The position numbers and the translations under genes are program-made. Below are positions 9,807-20,670 of a stretch of 64,000 nt of DNA, in pieces. The stretch is taken from the NCBI GenBank assembly GCA_037447655.1, contig JBBHKE010000697.1:185907-249906 (forward strand), given 5' to 3'. Source of the stretch: Zygnema cylindricum (taxonomy: Eukaryota; Streptophyta; Zygnematophyceae; Zygnematales; Zygnemataceae). The number at the start of each line of letters is the position of its first letter. The first letter of the stretch is position 1. The notes under the pieces were generated by a model, which was not told where the DNA came from, ran no database searches, and worked only from the letters and a program-made list of their open reading frames with translations.

Positions 9807-10099
9807 TGGATATTGCGTTCGGTCATATCTCTCCACATCTTACGACGCCACGTTTGGGAAATTGCGCATCCAGCCCTGGTGGAGCGCTCACCAATCAGCT
9901 CGCTTTTCGCCAGTGGAGACGCGACGACCCTATCTTCAGTACGCTGTTTCATTGGCGGCGATTCATTACGATCTTTCTTTCCGTTGTATTCGTCGCAAAG
10001 GTGTCGCCAGAATCGGATGCGGCTTTTGAAGCTACGGTAGTCCACTGAGGGATTGTATTGTCGATAACTACACCGTTCCTTTCTGTGCAAATTACTAAT

Positions 10100-10120
10100 C
10101 TACTCTCTACTCTCTCTAAC
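10100..10120 (+). promoter_or_regulatory. Pyrimidine patch in psbW core promoter or 5' UTR
   Basis: The run CTACTCTCTACTCTCTCTAA sits 53-73 bases before the psbW ATG. Y-patches of this kind are common near plant transcription starts. No clear TATA box was found at the expected distance upstream. Confidence 0.4.
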
Positions 10121-10172
10121 ATCACAACTCTTTTGCATTTCTCAATTTGTAGAAATCTCTTATCTTTCTAAA

Positions 10173-10811
10173 ATGGCTTCCGTCGCAGCGTTGTCTACCT
10201 CCACCGCCGCATCATGCTTTGTGCAGAAGTCCTTCTCTGACAAGACTGTCTCTGCCAGCCGTGTGCAGGGTGAGATTTTTTTGGAGTTCCTCCGTCTGTT
10301 TTACCGTCCTTGTTCTCAAAACGTGCTTTGCAGTCTCATACTTATATTTTGTATCGGATTGCATCACCCTGTCATAATTTTGCTACTTAGTATCTATCTC
10401 CTCAACCTATGTTGTCTTGTATATAAGCCTCCTTCCAGGATTGCTACGGATTTTGGTTTTATTATCTCAGGTGCAACAATTGTCTAGCTGTACTTATTTC
10501 AACTTGTTCAATGTGCAGGCCTTCCAGTCCTCCGCCGCTCACGAGTCGTGTGCTCCGCCACTCGCGAGGAGAAGCCCGTCGCAAAGGCTGCTGCCGCCGC
10601 CGCTGCCGCCGCCACCTTCATGGTCTCCCACCCTGCTCTCGCTGTCGTCGACGAGCGACTTGGCACGGAGGGAACTGGACTCACTCTTGGATTGAGCAAC
10701 CCTGCACTCGGATGGATCTTGGTCGGAGTTGCTACCTTGATCTGGACTGCCTATTTCGCCTATTCTTCAACTCTTCCCGAGGGTGATGATGACTCAGGTC
10801 TTTCCTTGTAA
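10173..10811 (+). CDS. psbW: Photosystem II subunit W precursor, 2 exons
   Basis: Exons 10173-10269 and 10519-10811, intron phase 1, GT-AG, 129 aa. Residues 1-48 are a chloroplast transit peptide rich in Ser/Ala/Val, ending about [11 protein letters not shown] second, thylakoid-targeting part has nine alanines and ends HPALA, after which mature protein starts [10 protein letters not shown]. The mature 54-55 aa carry one membrane span ([19 protein letters not shown]) and end in acidic DDDSGLSL, all typical of PsbW, a nuclear-encoded one-span subunit that stabilises dimeric PSII supercomplexes. The start was chosen because it opens the transit peptide and follows a pyrimidine-rich leader. A gene on the opposite strand (prefoldin) ends 3 kb downstream. 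Confidence 0.95.
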
Positions 10812-13800
10812 AAGTTCTTTAGAGAGATTTAAGGGAATTAATCGGGTGGTTAATATAGGATTTGAGTAGGGACCGTTGTGAATTTGGGCTGTGCGTACCC
10901 AGTATAAAGAAGCGCACTTGTACCTAGCTTGTTCATGCTCAGCAAGTATCTTTATTGAAATGAAATTTCCGAAAATGATAACTTATCCGTCGACAACTTT
11001 CAAACGTCGATGATTTCCATATTATCGTTTCTCTGGAGCTGTGATGGCAATTGCACTTTTATTGACTTTGTGGTTTTTAATGTCTGTCTCTAGCTCCCTC
11101 GACTGAATTTGCCGTATGGTAACTTTTTGTCTTTAGCTTGACAGTGTCATTATCTGGCTGTTTATCCTGTATGCTGTCATTTGTTGCTACTTGTTTGAAA
11201 TATGTTTTGAGCCATCTTGAAGTCGCTGTCTTCCAAAGTTTGCATTTGCATTCAAGCTGTGGTCGATTTCCTTGGAACAAACTCATCTTTACCTCTTTTC
11301 TATTCTGCAGCTATTCATTCTCTGAAGCTTGTCAATCACATACGTTCAAATTTTGGCCAATACTTCCTCTTTGTATTACTGGTTTTGAGCTGGCTATTTT
11401 AGTTTATGCTTGACTAATACATGCTATTTTGTTTCCCAGCTGAATGATTTTTACATGTAATCTAGTGATTGCCCTTCTATTTATCTTTTATGGAGTCTTT
11501 CATATCGGGGAAATTGCTGTGCCTAGATGTTTTCAATCAAGTCTAGAAGCCTCCCAGAAATTCTGTTTTGATAGACGATTCCAGTCACTGGCTGAGGCTA
11601 TTTTTCCAGTATTGGTTCTGAGTTGTGATGTACTCGGCTTGAAAACAAAGTTCGTGATGCAATTGAAGGCTTAATGGTAGGTCAAATTTGAAGCATCAAT
11701 ATCATGCTTCCAAATGCAATGAAGAGATTTTGGGCTGCTTTAAAATTTCTCTAAATTGATTGTGCCCTCGGTTTTAGTTTCGTTCTCGTCTCCTGCAGCT
11801 GTTCAATAGTTAAACGCATTTAGGTTTTGACTTTTGGACAAGATAGCTATACCCTCAGTACTACAGTTTTGATTGAAAAATAGTGCTGTATGACCGGGAC
11901 TGTCTAATGCAAGCTGCCCTTCTGTGCGTGTACAAAATCGCTTCTACGAGCATATGCATTGTTAGTTTTAAAATTTCTAGAGTGAACCTCTGAAATGACA
12001 ACTTGAAAGTGGAAATTGGAGCGCCAAAAGTAATTCTGGTATTATAGGTTTCTTCGCACTGCAACTTCACCAAAGTAGTGAGAATACACTTGTTTTTCCA
12101 ACTTTTATGGAAGAAGTTTGTCATCAGCGATGTAAAAGAAGGTGACAGGAAGAAACACTGTCAAGTGCTGAGAAACATGAGAGTTGTCCATCTAAATCAG
12201 AACCAAATCAAAATGAGGGCTGATGGATGCATTGACAATGACAGAAAAAATCTGTCAGTGTGGGACAGAAATTGTCATGCATCGTTAGTGTTTCACAAAT
12301 TTAATGTTTAGATTCCCCTATGTTGTTTAAAGAAAAATTATGACAGGCCCTTGCTTGAAAGTGCAAAAGTTTTGCAAATTGTTCCACAAACAAGTTCCAT
12401 GATTCTCCATTTAATCCAAGCGAAGTGGGGTTATGAGTTGGCCCCTTTATAAACGCTGTGACAATCTTTTAAGCACTCATTCTGACTTTGATGAAGAGAC
12501 CATTCTAAAACAGTAGCTTGAGTGCTGGAGGAGAGATACACGAGTCCTGGCATATTTTTTGTATTTTTTGATAGAGCAGGTCCACCAATAGTTCATATTT
12601 TTTCTGAGAAGATAACAAGTATGATGAAGAAATGAAGCTTTGAGCATTATCCCAAAATTAAACAGGGGGCTGCTTACTAAGTTTTATTCAAGTTACCTTA
12701 GCTGATTTTGGAGTTCTTGCGGTAGCGAGCACTAATTCACGGTCAATTGTGACCTCTAAAGACAAAATTGGTCAGGGGTGAGGGTGTTATATCGAAGAAT
12801 TTCCGGCTTATAGTGACATATGGCCACTTTATTGAGCCTCACGATATTGCAATCGAAAGTTAGCCCATATCTGTCTTCAGTCCAATACGGTAAGCTTATG
12901 CCAAGTTCCTGATTTCCAGTTACACAGCCTTCTGACTGCGGCTCTACGACGGATAACTGAACTTCACAATGATGATGATGATGGCAACCTTGTTTGCTAC
13001 TTTCTCCTTATGTGTTTTCCAAAGTTTTAAAAACGCCAAAAGCAGCAGAAAACACTGAAGGCTGTTATACTATTTGCAAACAAAAAGGCATGCCTGGATA
13101 GAAGGACGACATTGACTAACAGTAACTGCTCGCCTCAGAGGAATACCTGAGAGCAATAATGGCTAGAATGTGCTGACACACACCTATCACGTTTGGAGAA
13201 AATTAAATGCAGTTTACATCATAGAGAAGATGCAAAATTCTTCAAGTTGCCAGCAACTATTCGAGAGAAAATCTACAAAGAAGAACAATACACATGCAAT
13301 CGTTTCACTGAATGACTAACTGCCAGCAGCAGAAAAACAAGAAACAAATGGCACTGAAGGTTAAAAAATACTGACAAACTGGCTGCACAGCACAAATAGC
13401 AGGGCATTGCACGAATTGGATCAATTTGCTTAAGGCATAACAAATTGCAACACTGCGAAAAAGGCTCCACCATACTTCATTACGGAGAGCTTAAGACATA
13501 TTCCTTCTGCAACGATGGTAGCATTGACCGGACGAAAAATCCAATCATGAGTAGCCAGTCCTTTGCTAAAATCCTGGTACAAAAATAAAATGAATTACAC
13601 TAAGCAAATCACTGTTGAGAGACGGAAAATTATCATACTTGTCATGTAGGTCAGAATATTGAGCAGCTTATAGCATGTCACAGGGTTCAAAACTCACCGC
13701 TTGTACATGCTGAAAAGGACATATGGAACAACGATAAAAGGGGCAAAAAAGGACAAAAAAATTGATATTTTTCGGGATTGTAATTTGTAGGGCTAGATGC

Positions 13801-13854
13801 AGACTACATCCCTGAAGTAGTTTCTATCTCACCCTCAAGTGTGTACATTTCCTC
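10812..13854. other. 3-kb intergenic region between convergent psbW and PFD2
   Basis: No coding sequence was recognised on either strand; short open frames here lack codon logic or domains. The left end should hold the psbW 3' UTR and the right end the PFD2 3' UTR. It contains a nested hairpin at 12226-12283. A (TGATGA)-like motif and a CTGA about 90 bases later near 12967-13060 were considered as a box C/D snoRNA but are weak. Confidence 0.6.
12226..12283. repeat. Nested inverted repeat (hairpin)
   Basis: The outer arms, GATGCATTGACAAT (12226-12239) and ATTGTCATGCATC (12271-12283), pair with one bulged T. Inside, GACAGA (12240-12245) pairs with TCTGTC (12251-12256) around five A's. The structure is about 58 nt, shorter than most plant miRNA precursors. 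Confidence 0.75.
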
Positions 13855-14298
13855 CTATGAACCAGCAGGTCCCACGAGCACTCCTTGAGATGGAGCAGCT
13901 GCTACCTTCTTCTCCTCTGCTGGAAGCTCATCCGTTCTGCGAATCTTTATGTTATACTGCTTCTCCAAATTGGCCAGTTCATTCCTTTTGTTGTTCAGAG
14001 TCTCTGTAAAACGGACAATTATTTCCTCTAACCCCTCTCGATTTCTTTTCACAGCTGGTAATACTTCTGCAACCGTCCGTTCCACAAGCACTCCACCAAT
14101 CATACGGTAACACTTCCTTGCTGGCTCTAAAGGCTGAATCGCGGCAATCACAAGGTCATGCTCACTTCTCTCCAGTTCTAACTCCGTAATCTTAGAATAC
14201 AGTCGGTTTATTTCTGCCCGAAGATTGTTCCACTTGGTTACGATTGCTTGTTCGTTGACAGAGGCGGACACTGATGATGACTCGTCATTGGCTGCCAT
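13855..14298 (-). CDS. PFD2: Prefoldin subunit 2, intronless
   Basis: 147 aa in a single exon, the usual length for plant prefoldin 2 (about 148 aa). It is a beta-type subunit of the hexameric prefoldin co-chaperone, which passes unfolded actin and tubulin to the CCT chaperonin in the cytosol. Two coiled-coil helices (about residues 13-45 and 85-120) flank the beta-hairpin region with LEPARKCYRMIGGVLVERTV, the hallmark of subunit 2. The ATG at 14298 was chosen because it gives the MAANDESSS start; the open frame runs further upstream but without a second good ATG. It diverges from the ING gene, with 351 bp between start codons. Confidence 0.95.
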   Translation of the reverse strand: MAANDESSSVSASVNEQAIVTKWNNLRAEINRLYSKITELELERSEHDLVIAAIQPLEPARKCYRMIGGVLVERTVAEVLPAVKRNREGLEEIIVRFTETLNNKRNELANLEKQYNIKIRRTDELPAEEKKVAAAPSQGVLVGPAGS

Positions 14299-14649
14299 AG
14301 TGCTGCTGTAGAAACCCCGGCAGTTGCATATGTCAAGGGTTTGCAACAACAAAACACACAGAGATATTTGGAGGACAGTGGCGACTTTTGACCGCAACAA
14401 AATGGCACGAAACGAAAACACACACTTCGACGTCTTCAAACTTCAAAGTTCCTTAAGTTCGAGCATCGTCCTTCAAATTTTCGTCTGGCCTTGTGCAAAT
14501 GACCTTGGAACATGAAACGTTTTTGAATAAGAAGTGTGGCTTTTGTTTGTCTAGGTTCAGGATTGAAGCAACTCTACAGAGCTTCTCATCTGGGCATGTC
14601 TCTCGGGATTGTGTTTATTTCTGGTGAATAGCACTGCATTTGCAGCAGC
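14299..14649. promoter_or_regulatory. Short divergent promoter region of PFD2 and ING
   Basis: Only 351 bp separate the two start codons, so both 5' UTRs and both core promoters must lie here. I see no TATA box at a convincing position for either gene. This is inferred from gene layout, not from a motif. Confidence 0.6.
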
Positions 14650-17600
14650 ATGGCTTCAACTCGCACAGGCGTTTACCTTGAAGATTTCCTGGACGGTTAG
14701 TATTGCATATTCACACTGGGGGTTGCTCTAGCCTGTGTTTCACGATTTCCTTTCTCCTCCACCGGATACGTTAGCTTGTACCTTGCAAATGGGAAAGTTT
14801 CTAATGCGGCTTCTGTGCTTGTCACTGACGAAACAAATTCCGCCCAGGAATCCTCAGAGTCTATTTGTTCTGGTTGGCTTTGCAATCACGATTGCTCAAA
14901 GCAGCCGTGGTCGTCAGTGGCATTGACACTCTAAATTTCATTCTGGAATTTGCTTGTTGCTTCAGACTGTTCTTCACTGCCACATGAGCTTCAGCGCTTG
15001 CTGTCCACTATGCGCGAGCTTGATGAGCGATCACACGGTAATCTACTCTGATTCACTTCTGTCCAGTCAATTTTATGTTGTTCTTAGGCTGTTGAGTGCG
15101 TTCTATTTTTACTTCGTTGCCAGGCTGAGAAGAGGTCAATTCAGGTAATGACATCTAAGGAGGTGGACCTTTTGTCTTTGTGGTGGGGGCAGTCTTTGCT
15201 GGTAAATGCGTGGAGGGTTTGCATTTCGCTTGTTGCTTATTTTTGTTTCCAAGTTTTCATTTGACAATGAAGCTATAGCCTTGTCATACGTCTTTAACCT
15301 GAGTTATTGTGCTTATTTGCAGTCCCATGTCGGCGTTCCTGATGGGCAAGGGAATAATTGCAGAATTGGTGTCTTCGAGTGTCTGCAAATATGCTTCCAG
15401 AGGCCTTTATAATAAAGCAAGTGATTTTTACATAACCACTACCACAATAAATCAAGTTAGCAAAACCACTGGACCATGATCATGCTTAACATCATTTCGT
15501 TCTTATAAAACCAACTAGATGCCCCTACTTGCAGCGCTGCAGGTAAACATTCGCGAGCAAGTGCAGGAGTGTTTAGAAATTCCGTCGTTGCAACAGCTTC
15601 AAAATGCAGGGGCGCCTCAAGAGCGAACGCTGAAGGTCGAAAAGCTGAGAAAGGAGATTGCAAGCAAACAGGAAAAAACAATTGGACTTTGCACGGAAAA
15701 GGTGTTACTGGCTCAGCAGGCCTATGATTTGGTACCTCTCTACTCGGCCATTTCTTCTTTAACCGCCAGCTCATTTTGTTATCAACTTTCTAAATTTAAA
15801 TTGAAGAAGAAACGTGGTTGACAGAAAGGAAGCTTTCAGGAGAATCAGCCAAGCTTAGGCTGGATTGCCCATAAGTCGTGATCTATTTTTGACTATTGGG
15901 TGTGATCATGCAAACCAATAAAAAACGGGCGATTTCAATTGTCTTTGAAGTCTTTGAAGTCTCATGTAATTTTTTTGGCATATAACAGCTCAACATGAAA
16001 CAAGGAGAGTGACCAGGACGAGGCTCTGAAGGCGTTCTTTGAAAGTGTGTTCAAGAGTGTGTGGCACACGATAAAGTGTGTTGTTTGAATAATCTCATTT
16101 GTCTTGGTCCAGATCCTGTCCTCTTGTTCGTCTTAAGCAAAGCCATTTAGCATCTTTGGTTGGAAGGACCTTGTGCACCCATTTTATAAAAGAGTGTCCT
16201 GTACTTTCGCTTGATTAGAGAGGAGGAAAGAACGCTAATTTTTTGAAACACACCAATTTCTCCACTCTTCTGAGGGCGTTTCAAGGTGTCAAGTGTTATA
16301 CTTGCAGACTTTAATGACGTGGTGTTTGACCATATGTGAATCTCATCACTTTTCGCGTCACTTCTCATCATTTCTCTTCATTTGTAAAAAGTGTTGGTCA
16401 TTCAGAGGCTGCTTTGTATGAGTGTTGTGTCAATCTAGTCCTCTGCTGGAACAGTTGGCGTCCTCCTTTTAGATGACAAAAGCCACGCTTTCAAAGGTAT
16501 GAAGGAGGTAACTATTTCGGGTTTTGCTTGGGGCGTCATTGAGTTTTAGGATGCTGCCTGGTTGCAGGAGGATATGTGTGTAGTCGAAGTATCCACAGTT
16601 CTTGGAGGGAAGAAAACTCAGGGAAAAGGAAACAGGAAGATGAGGCTAACCGAGAACAGGAGGCTAAGATGAGGCTAACTGCTGGGGGCGGGGACAGCTG
16701 GACGGCCATGAGAAACGTCTGGCTGAGGATCTGATACAGTTCGAACAAGAATTGAAACAGGGTGGGCTACATGAACTCTTGCATGTCTGGGAGCTACTGA
16801 CTTATAGAAGACTAGTGATTCGATCTCTGATTTGTCTTTTGATTCAAAAATCATCAATTAGAGGGCTTGAGAGGAGTTCAGGATTAGTTCATTTCAGTCG
16901 GCCTGTTGTTGCTGTCATGTCTTTTCCTGACAAAGCATCTTTGGGCTCTTGTTGATTGTTCTAAAATGCTTTTCACTTGTGATGTAGAGCGGACGCTCGT
17001 TGGTCGAGGATAAAAGGAAGCAATGTATCGTTTTTTGAGTCGTGACACGTTAAGTCATTTCAGCGTTTTGGTATCATGTGGGCTTTTGTTGGCAGAGGGT
17101 AAACTGCACCCTGGGGAACTTCAACCAATCACTCCTGTTGGAGAGAGGAGGAAAGTATCAAATTCTTATTTGACACCACCTGTAACTGGTCGCCAAACTG
17201 AAACTAAACGGACTGAAGGGAAGTACGACACACTTCGAGACGGAGCGCGAGAAGGTATTCGCCCGGAACGGGATAGCTTGAGGGAAGGTTGGCGAGAAAG
17301 AGAGAGAGTGGTGGAGAGAGTGAAGGAGAGGGTGGGAGAAAAGATGGTTGAAAGAGACGAGGAGCCTATGACTGGGCGTGAAAAGGAGAGGGACATCGGC
17401 CTCATGCCACCCCCACCGTCTCAAAGAAAAAGGAGTTTCCAGTCTGGGCCAGCATTGGCTGGTGATAACGCTACAGTAAATGAACCGACATATTGCATAT
17501 GTGGGCAGGTTTGTGAAGCTTTTTGCAGTGAGAAGAGGGAGGAGGGAAGAGGGAGGGAAGGAGGAGGGAGGGAGGAAAGGGATGAACGGTGTAGAAGTAG

Positions 17601-18725
17601 AATGGCTATTTGAGGATGGTAGATGTATTTTCTACTGGAGGTAAGAATTGTTGGATATTTGTTGCTGCCTTTTACCTCAGATTAGCGGAAATCTTTTGTG
17701 GTTTGAGACAATGAAGGGTCGTAAGTGCAATAGTGTATGAAGGTATTTGAAAGCTTATTATGTAGACAATGTCTTTCAGATGGTGGTCAAATAGTTCTCC
17801 TTCCCATGCCTTGGCCACTAAACCGTGAACCGTTTTTAGAGTAAAGAAATTATTAACATTGGGATACATTAGTGTTGTTAATTCTAATTTAGTCTTAAAT
17901 GACTTTTAAGAAAAAACAATTAGTTCTAATAATACTATTTCAGTGTCAAGGCCCGATATAGGCATGTGTCACAAGGACTCAAGGTAGTAAAAATGTGTTT
18001 TAAAACCTTCAAACGAGGTTTTGTTGTTCATGCTTTTTATGTACGGCCTTTAAACCCAAAACACTGGTTGCTGCCGAGGTCCTATGTTTGAAAAGTGCAA
18101 AAAATTGATAAAGCCCCTCTCCCTTCGGTTTGACCATGCGGAAAACTAAAGATAGTACGGATACACGTTGTACTTGCTAACTGCTTCTGATTTCCTCGCC
18201 ATTTCAGGTATCCTTTGGAGACATGGTCAAGTGTGATAACCCCAATGTGAGAGGTCTCTCCACTTTTTTGTTGCATATGTTGTGTATGTTTTTGTGTTTT
18301 TGTGTTTTTGTGTTGTATAACTTTTAGGGTTTTTTTTTGCATACATTGCAGATGCCGGTCTCGCTTGCGCTGGAAATTTGACTTTGTCCCTTTCCATTTT
18401 GCCGGACTCTACTTTGATTTTGTATTTCTTTCTTGTTTTTCTTGTTTTCTGTCTTTTTTCCTTATTTCCTGTCTTGTTTGTTTCTCCCATATGCATGTCA
18501 ACATGGAGAGCAATAAGTAGCAAATGAATCCTCTGTACTGAGGACATTTCTCAGTTTTTTTTTTTGGTTTCCTTTTGGAGGCAGTGCAAAGGAGGAGAGT
18601 GGTTCCACTACAGTTGTGTGGGACTTGGGGCGGAGAGTAGAGGAGTGAAGGTCAGCAAGTGGTTTTGTCCATCTTGCCGTTCACAGCAACGGAGACGTGT
18701 GGGAGACTCGGTGACTACATCGTGA
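14650..18725 (+). CDS. ING2: ING-family PHD finger protein (ING2-like), 7 exons
   Basis: Exons 14650-14695, 14966-15037, 15535-15731, 16698-16761, 17096-17508, 18208-18246, 18585-18725; phases close and give 323 aa. The start [14 protein letters not shown] and the [17 protein letters not shown] block are the ING N-terminal helix pair; [10 protein letters not shown] then [15 protein letters not shown] is the conserved ING core. Residues about 171-235 are a long Arg/Glu-rich stretch, longer than the matching RDRD region I recall from Arabidopsis ING2. The C-terminal PHD finger (about 256-315) has all C4HC3 ligands ([29 protein letters not shown]). ING proteins read H3K4me3 through the PHD finger and sit in histone acetyltransferase or deacetylase complexes in the nucleus. 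The 39-bp sixth exon carries only 13 codons of the finger. Confidence 0.93.
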
Positions 18726-19804
18726 GGAAAATTGTTCTCAATTTCGGTCAGTTTCAGCAGTGAGTGTTGTGTTTTTTAAGGGTTTTTAGGGTTTATGCCA
18801 GAGGTGTGCATAAAACCGACCATGATGGTTTGTGATTCGGTTTCGTTTTGCCTGTCTCCACCTCTTGACAGCGGCATGTTTAAATTAGTCACTTGGTTAC
18901 TGTCGATTTTGTAGAGGTTCCTGACAAAAGCCACGATGTGACATCGGTGATATGTATGGTCTACAGTGTAATATAAATTTTGTATTTTAAATTCAGGCTT
19001 TTATGGAACGCAGTTGGTTTGTTGTGTCCGAAATGGTGAATGCTTTTCCCTTTGGTTGTCTCTCAACCACTTTTAATCACGTATCAAATTGCAGTCTCTT
19101 GTTTTTTGCATGCAAACTGCATTTTGTTTCTGTTTTCACTTTGGGTATCCGGAATAAGTTCTCGTGGTTAGTGAGGTAACAGTCGTCACAAAATGTAGTT
19201 TTTTTGTTCATCGTCTGTGGAGCTACCAAGCTTGTCTCATCCTTATGCACCTACAAATGATGAGCATCCACATTATATTGTCGACAGCGATCTCTTCAAG
19301 CTGATGCCACTTTTTTCTTTCTTGAATCTTTTTCTTAAATATTTGCAGTATGGCCGTGTCCCAGCCTCGTAGGCCATTGGAAATGCCTACTTGGACTGCT
19401 TCATGACTGTAAACAATTATCCTCAGGTACTCCAATGAGACAATGCCACATGCTACAAGTGATTTTGTCACACACACAGCTCATTGTCATGCAATCACTT
19501 ATGATTTATGTGCTAACTTATGATTCAATCTAGTCTGTTTGTCATTCCAACATCTCTGTATTGACTGAGTCAAAGTTTTATGAAATCCGAAAGTGACTAT
19601 GTCAAGTAAAAGATTATCAAGAGGATCTCCCCCGGCTCGACTTCACAGGTCAACGATGGAAGTGCAATATTTTCAATGTAGCAGTTCTCATCTTGCAGGA
19701 GGTGTTCACTTCTACAGCTAGCAATGCTATGTAATGTTAAGGCTCTCCAAAATACAGTAAAAATGAAACTCAACTGTGCCATACCAGCACTTACAGACAA
19801 AGAT

Positions 19805-20360
19805 GGTATAGATGTTGAAGATAGATGATGAAAGTAGATGATGAAGATAGGTGATGAACATATGTGATAAAGGCCGATTATGAAGGTCGATGATGAAGAT
19901 AGATGCTGAAGACAAATGTCGACGATAGATGATGAAGAGAGATAATGAAGATAGATGGTGAAGATAGACGGTGAAGGTAGATGGTGAAGATAGTTGGTGA
20001 AGATTGATGAGATGAAGATGGAGATGAAGATGGACATGAGATTGGAGATGAAGATGGACATGAGATTGGAGATGAAGATGGACCTAAAGGCGGAGGCGAA
20101 GGCAAGTTGACGGCGAAAATGAAGTTAAGGCAAAGATGGAGATGAAGATGGAGATGAAGGTGAAGGCGGAGATGGAGATGGAGATTAAGGTGGAGATGAA
20201 GGTGGAGGTGAACGTGAGGGTGGAGATGGGGATGAATATGGAGGTGAAGGTGGAGACGAAGGTGAAGGTGAAGGTGAAGGTGGAGTTGAAGGTGGAGTGA
20301 AAGCGAAGGTGGACATGGAGGTGGTGATGGAGATAACGATGGAGATAGTGATGGTGATGG
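19805..20360. repeat. Purine-rich degenerate triplet/hexamer minisatellite
   Basis: The + strand is built from GATGAAGAT, GGAGATGAAG and GGTGAAGGTG-type words for about 550 bp, shifting in composition from GAT-rich on the left to GGT-rich on the right. It includes a near-exact ~30-bp duplication around 20015-20075 (GGAGATGAAGATGGACATGA twice). The 3-bp period makes all frames open on the minus strand. I see no sign it is translated. Confidence 0.9.
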
Positions 20361-20459
20361 ACGACAAGAGATTCAGAAAATTGAAAAAAAAAAGGGCTTC
20401 CATACTTAAAAAAAATGTTGCAACTCATAAGCTGCAGAGTTTATTTATTTATTTTATTT

Positions 20460-20670
20460 TATTTTTCGGGGTAATTAGACCCCCAACCGCAAACTCAAAA
20501 CCCACAAACCTTGACTTTATAAACCCTAAATTAAAAACCCTAGAAAGAAACCCTAAAAAAAAAAAAAAAAAAAAACCCTCAAAAGTTAGAAAAAGAAATA
20601 AATTGTAAAAATAAAAATTTAAAACTTATAAACCCTAAATCTATATTCTTTAGGGTTATGAAACTTATTT
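20460..20670. repeat. A-rich block with interstitial telomere-like AAACCCTAA motifs
   Basis: Five AAACCCT motifs, several as AAACCCTAA, occur between 20519 and 20635, and one TTTAGGG at about 20650. This is the plant telomere unit in dispersed form. A 22-A run lies at about 20557-20574. The words GGTAATTAGAC...CCAA-CGC at about 20470 and 20675 form a diverged direct repeat that flanks the block. Confidence 0.7.

Larger units (their letters stand above)
8213..10099. other. Intergenic stretch with repeat relics
   Basis: No gene is seen. It may include gypsy 3' LTR sequence. It holds a tRNA-like relic (8840-8965), a duplicated TAGACGATACGCGA motif (about 8995-9030), degenerate CGGACC repeats (9261-9340) and a two-unit ~97-bp tandem repeat (9613-9806). 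The last part is the upstream region of psbW. Confidence 0.6.

Noticed and set aside
9764-10090. 108-codon minus-strand frame upstream of psbW
   Set aside because: It has no domain and overlaps the tandem repeat and psbW promoter.
12960-13062. Box C/D snoRNA candidate
   Set aside because: The TGATGA word comes from a TGATGATGATGATG repeat, there is no terminal stem, and no guide match could be tested.
15115-15148. Possible small ING exon between exons 2 and 3
   Set aside because: All acceptors there give a stop or the wrong phase. Joining 15037 to 15535 gives [16 protein letters not shown], matching the ING family.
19597-20430. Long minus-strand frames rich in Ser, Ile, Phe and Thr
   Set aside because: These are products of the 3-bp periodic repeat; all frames stay open for the same reason.
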